Of a stretch of DNA of 9,795 nt, positions 7,406 to 9,795 are shown piece after piece. The position numbers and the translations under genes were made by a program. The DNA is taken from NCBI GenBank assembly GCA_027295975.1, contig JAPUJX010000350.1, forward strand, positions 1-9,795, given 5' to 3'. Position 1 is the first letter of the stretch; the number at the start of each line of letters is the position of its first letter. Source of the stretch: Gammaproteobacteria bacterium. GTDB taxonomy: Bacteria > Pseudomonadota > Gammaproteobacteria > Pseudomonadales > Azotimanducaceae. The notes below the pieces were generated by a model. It saw nothing but the letters and a program-made list of their open reading frames with translations. It did no database searches and was not told the origin of the DNA.

Positions 7406-8224
7406 ATGAGTAAGTTGCTCGTTGTCATTGGTACGGGACTGTTGGGCGGTTCTTTTGCCAGGGGTGCCCGCGAACAAGGGTTGTTCACTCACATCGTAGG
7501 GATCGAACCGGATGCGGAGCGTGCCGAGTTGGCCCGTTCCCTCGGGATCGTCGACGAGCTCGCGACCTCGGTGATTGCCAGTGCCGATGCGGTGCTCATC
7601 GCGTCACCAAGCGATACGATCGCCGAGTGGGTGATTCGGCTGAGCGAACACCGCGGGGTTCTTTTTGACGTCGGCAGCGTGAAATCGGCCATCCTGGACG
7701 AAATACGTGGGGAGCTTGGTGAGTTGCCCGTGCGCTTCGTGCCCTGCCACCCGATTGCGGGATCGGAGCGTCATGGACCGGCGGCGGCAGACGGGAGTCT
7801 GTTCCGTGACCAGAAAGTTGTTATCACCCCCCACGCCGACATCGACTCGAGCGCCCTTGCCCGCGTTGAAAGTTGGTGGCAACAACTCGGGGCGCGAGTG
7901 CTGCGCACGGAGGCGTCAACCCATGACAGGGTGCTTGCGCTCACCAGCCATCTTCCCCATCTGGTGGCGTTCGCCTATCTGCAACAGATCGATACCCAAC
8001 ACCTGGACTTCACGGGCGGAGGGTTTCGGGATTTCACCCGCATCGGCGCGTCCGATGCGAAGGTGTGGAGCGCCATATTCGAGTTGAACAAATCCCCAAT
8101 ACTCGAGGCGTTGGACGATCTCCAGCGATCGCTGGGCGAAATTCGGGATGCGCTGGATGCGGGAGACATGGACAGAATCCGGCGGATCATTCTCAGCGCG
8201 CAACAAAGGCGGCGGGAATTGTAA
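7406..8224 (+). CDS. tyrA: Prephenate dehydrogenase (monofunctional TyrA)
   Basis: This encodes 272 residues. It catalyses oxidative decarboxylation of prephenate to 4-hydroxyphenylpyruvate with NAD(P)+, the tyrosine branch opposite PheA. An N-terminal Rossmann fold carries VIGTGLLGGS (G9, G11, G14). Acidic E34 closes the second strand (VGIEPD), which favours NAD+ over NADP+. DVGSVK (88-93) and the catalytic-histidine segment PCHPIAGSERHGP (H115) follow. The helical C-terminal domain carries TSHLPHLVAFA (H182) and GGFRDFTRIGASD (R208, D209, R212). No chorismate mutase domain precedes it, and no ACT domain or AroA domain follows; the protein ends normally at ...SAQQRRREL. In Pseudomonas the equivalent polypeptide continues into EPSP synthase. 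The start is fixed by a TAG immediately upstream in frame. No strong Shine-Dalgarno is visible. cmk follows after 18 nt. Confidence 0.96.
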   Translation: MSKLLVVIGTGLLGGSFARGAREQGLFTHIVGIEPDAERAELARSLGIVDELATSVIASADAVLIASPSDTIAEWVIRLSEHRGVLFDVGSVKSAILDEIRGELGELPVRFVPCHPIAGSERHGPAAADGSLFRDQKVVITPHADIDSSALARVESWWQQLGARVLRTEASTHDRVLALTSHLPHLVAFAYLQQIDTQHLDFTGGGFRDFTRIGASDAKVWSAIFELNKSPILEALDDLQRSLGEIRDALDAGDMDRIRRIILSAQQRRREL

Positions 8225-8250
8225 TGTCCGTGATTGCACAACATGAGTGA
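8224..8250 (+). CDS. 8-codon mini-ORF spanning the tyrA-cmk junction
   Basis: The tyrA stop reads TAATG, creating an ATG at 8224 that opens MSVIAQHE and ends at TGA 8248-8250, just inside cmk. It has the better ribosome-binding sequence at this junction (GGCGGGA about 7 nt upstream), while the cmk ATG at 8243 has none. Ribosomes could initiate or re-initiate here, terminate at 8250 and restart at the overlapping cmk ATG. It may equally be coincidental. Confidence 0.2.
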   Translation: MSVIAQHE

Positions 8251-8920
8251 TAACGTACCGGTCATTGCCATTGATGGGCCGAGCGGCTCGGGGAAGGGGA
8301 CCCTTGCCAGCGCCCTGGCGGAGCGTCTGGGTTGGCACTTGCTCGACAGCGGCGCCCTGTACCGGATAGTTGCGGCTGTAGCCATCGCTCGTGGCATTAC
8401 CCTTGATCACGAGTCGGAATTAGCCGCCATGGCCGAGGGTCTCGATATTTCTTTCAAGGAGCAGAAGGTCATTGTCGACGGCGAAGATCTCACCGACCTG
8501 ATTCGTACCGAAGGGGCTACCTCCCTATCCTCCGAGGTTGCCGCGCTTGCGGGAGTGCGCGCGGCTATTCTCACCATGCAACGCGAGATGCGCCGTGTGC
8601 CTGGTCTCGTCGCCGATGGCCGTGATATGGGGACGGTGGTTTTTCCTTCGGCCGAACTCAAGATTTTCCTCGACGCGGACGCCGAGACAAGGGCGCAAAG
8701 ACGCTATAATCAGTTGAAAAACAAGGGTTTAAGTGTTAACTTGCCCGCCCTTCTCGACGCCATCAAAAAGCGCGACGAGCGGGACATAAGGCGTGCCGTC
8801 TCGCCTTTGAAAGCTGCTGGGGATGCGATCATCATCGATAGCACGGCCATGACCATCGTTGAGGTGGTGGCCGAAGTCTACGCTGAGGTTGTCGCCAGGC
8901 GGCTGGCAGAAGGCACTTGA
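8243..8920 (+). CDS. cmk: Cytidylate kinase
   Basis: This encodes 225 residues from ATG 8243. The cytoplasmic enzyme phosphorylates CMP and dCMP with ATP, feeding CTP/dCTP pools. The N-terminal IAIDGPSGSGKGT holds the P-loop (G12 to T20, K18). LDSGALYR (34-41) is the CMP-binding segment. R106 and the ADGRDMGTVVFP block (R127, D128) match the CMP-contacting residues of the E. coli enzyme. AQRRYNQLKNKG and KKRDERDIRRAVSPLK form the lid and its catalytic arginines. The C-terminal DSTAMTIVEVV is conserved. Length matches E. coli Cmk (227). A TTG at 8234 in frame would add three residues (MHN). ATG is preferred because MSDNVPVIAIDGPSGSGKG aligns with family N-termini. No Shine-Dalgarno is visible, so coupling to tyrA or to the 8-codon mini-ORF is likely. 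rpsA follows, the usual partner in Proteobacteria. Confidence 0.96.
   Translation: MSDNVPVIAIDGPSGSGKGTLASALAERLGWHLLDSGALYRIVAAVAIARGITLDHESELAAMAEGLDISFKEQKVIVDGEDLTDLIRTEGATSLSSEVAALAGVRAAILTMQREMRRVPGLVADGRDMGTVVFPSAELKIFLDADAETRAQRRYNQLKNKGLSVNLPALLDAIKKRDERDIRRAVSPLKAAGDAIIIDSTAMTIVEVVAEVYAEVVARRLAEGT
8684..8710 (+). promoter_or_regulatory. Possible internal promoter for rpsA inside cmk
   Basis: TATAAT at 8705-8710 is a perfect -10 hexamer. GAGACA at 8684-8689 matches TTGACA at 4 of 6 positions with 15-nt spacing, shorter than the preferred 17. rpsA needs strong independent expression, and E. coli rpsA, from memory, has promoters inside the upstream kinase gene. The TATAAT also encodes conserved Tyr-Asn of Cmk, so it may be coincidental. 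Confidence 0.3.
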
Positions 8921-8922
8921 CA
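8917..8922 (+). promoter_or_regulatory. Consensus -35 hexamer TTGACA overlapping the cmk stop codon
   Basis: TTGACA here matches the sigma-70 -35 consensus perfectly and contains the cmk TGA stop. At the normal 16-18 nt spacing no convincing -10 exists; the best similarity, CATAAC at 8945-8950, is 22 nt away. It is therefore either half of an atypical promoter for rpsA or chance. Confidence 0.25.
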
Positions 8923-8989
8923 TTAACCAGCGAGCCTGTGCTCGCATAACACTAAGCGGAGCGTGCGCTTGTTAGAGCGCGCCAAAATT
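8921..8989 (+). promoter_or_regulatory. Structured leader of rpsA, possible S1 autoregulatory region
   Basis: The 69 nt between cmk and rpsA can form a hairpin GCGAG-(6 nt)-CTCGC (8930-8945) and a second one AAGCG-(7 nt)-CGCTT (8954-8970) with a GGA (8958-8960) at its loop edge. An alternative pairing, GCGC 8965-8968 with GCGC 8977-8980, excludes the second hairpin. No strong Shine-Dalgarno precedes the start, and the bases just before ATG are AAAATT. In E. coli the rpsA initiation region also lacks a good Shine-Dalgarno, folds into hairpins with GGA-bearing loops, and is repressed by S1. Function here is inferred from that resemblance. Confidence 0.45.
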
Positions 8990-9795
8990 ATGAGCGAAAG
9001 TTTTGCCGAATTATTTGAAGAAAGCCTGAACACCATCGAGATGGCGCCCGGTTCCATCGTCACCGGCACGGTGGTTGAAATAGATACCGATTGGGTCGTG
9101 GTCCATGCCGGTTTGAAGTCCGAAGGTCTGATTCCACGAAGCCAGTTCGTGAGTGAAGGCGGTGAATTTACTCTGGCAGTTGGCGATCAGGTGAAGGTCG
9201 CCATGGAAGTTGTGGACGATGGTTCGGGTGAAACCCGACTGTCGAGAGAGAAAGCCCGCCGTGCGGAATCCTGGATGATGCTGGAAGAGGCGTTTGAAAA
9301 AAGCGATGCGGTCGTGGGTGTCATCAACGGCAAAGTCAAAGGCGGCTTTACCGTGGACATCAACGATATTCGAGCCTTCCTGCCTGGCTCGTTGGTGGAT
9401 ATTCGACCGTTGCGCGAAACCACGCATCTCGAAGGTAAACCGCTGGATTTCAAGGTCATCAAACTCGATCAGAAACGCAACAATGTCGTCGTCTCTCGAC
9501 GCGCGGTTCTCGAGCAGGAAAACAGTGTCGAGCGCGAAGCGTTGCTGGAGTCCCTGCAGGAAGGTCAGGACGTCAAAGGTATTGTGAAAAACCTCACTGA
9601 CTACGGTGCATTCGTGGATCTGGGCGGGGTTGATGGACTGTTGCATATCACGGACATGGCCTGGCGGCGAATTCGCCATCCGAGCGAGATGGTCAACGTT
9701 GGCGATGAAGTGAACGTCAAAATCCTGAAGTTCGATCGTGAGAAAAACCGCGTAAGCCTCGGTATGAAGCAACTCGGTGAAGATCCATGGGTGGA
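8990..9795 (+). CDS. rpsA: 30S ribosomal protein S1 (partial, C-terminal half off the window)
   Basis: The first 268 codons of a protein usually near 560 residues are present; the frame is open to the right edge. S1 binds mRNA on the 30S subunit and helps load structured or SD-poor messages. The N-terminus [13 protein letters not shown] and the two short S1 repeats (about 21-87 and 105-172), which anchor the protein on the ribosome through S2, are followed by the first RNA-binding repeat (about 192-260) with the hallmark [21 protein letters not shown] and HITDMAW. Other strong blocks are [13 protein letters not shown] and [19 protein letters not shown] 8990 is chosen because it gives the standard N-terminus; an in-frame TTG at 8969 is rejected. 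The gene follows cmk by 69 nt, and ihfB usually lies beyond rpsA in gammaproteobacteria. Confidence 0.98.
   Translation, partial: MSESFAELFEESLNTIEMAPGSIVTGTVVEIDTDWVVVHAGLKSEGLIPRSQFVSEGGEFTLAVGDQVKVAMEVVDDGSGETRLSREKARRAESWMMLEEAFEKSDAVVGVINGKVKGGFTVDINDIRAFLPGSLVDIRPLRETTHLEGKPLDFKVIKLDQKRNNVVVSRRAVLEQENSVEREALLESLQEGQDVKGIVKNLTDYGAFVDLGGVDGLLHITDMAWRRIRHPSEMVNVGDEVNVKILKFDREKNRVSLGMKQLGEDPWV

Noticed and set aside
9011..9772. 253-residue open frame on the - strand across rpsA
   Set aside because: It lies opposite the unmistakable S1 coding sequence, shows no recognisable motif and has no ribosome-binding site. It is a by-product of rpsA codon usage.
1..9795. Mobile element, CRISPR array, phage or defence system
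   Set aside because: Every gene is a core housekeeping gene in conserved order. I saw no transposase, integrase, direct-repeat array or tRNA-linked attachment site.

Overview
The window carries the conserved gammaproteobacterial 'aromatic supraoperon': gyrA-serC-pheA-hisC-tyrA-cmk-rpsA on the + strand. A divergent amidohydrolase gene of the MTA/SAH deaminase type (mtaD-like) occupies the left edge on the - strand. This order, the divergent mtaD-like gene upstream of gyrA, and the close match of GyrA and ribosomal protein S1 to the Pseudomonas/marine gammaproteobacterial type point to a moderately GC-rich, probably free-living gammaproteobacterium. I cannot name the genus from this window. The DNA looks like core chromosome: I see no tRNA or rRNA gene, insertion sequence, CRISPR array or phage gene.

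Layout. Positions 1-1206 (-): mtaD-like deaminase, running off the left edge with its last few dozen codons missing. Positions 1207-1472: divergent intergenic region with candidate promoters for both sides and two small inverted repeats. Positions 1473-4070: gyrA. Positions 4067-5146: serC, whose start overlaps the gyrA stop (ATGA). Positions 5133-6230: pheA, overlapping serC by 14 nt. Positions 6230-7330: hisC, whose start overlaps the pheA stop. A 75-nt spacer follows, holding a 23-codon ORF and a GC hairpin. Positions 7406-8224: tyrA. An 18-nt spacer follows. Positions 8243-8920: cmk. Positions 8921-8989: a structured leader. Positions 8990 to the right edge: rpsA, first 268 codons.

How the genes work together. 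PheA converts chorismate to prephenate and then phenylpyruvate. TyrA converts prephenate to 4-hydroxyphenylpyruvate. The HisC-type aminotransferase can aminate both keto acids and also serves histidine synthesis. SerC makes phosphoserine and contributes to pyridoxal-phosphate synthesis, the cofactor used by SerC and HisC themselves. Cmk and S1 link the cluster to nucleotide metabolism and translation, and GyrA to DNA topology. The tight overlaps from gyrA to hisC imply co-transcription and translational coupling. aroA (EPSP synthase), which in many relatives lies between or is fused at tyrA-cmk, is absent here.

I did not find a previously undescribed system. The points worth a second look are small: the missing aroA, the bridging mini-ORF and hairpin before tyrA, competing starts before cmk, the structured SD-poor rpsA leader, and the gyrA promoter region.
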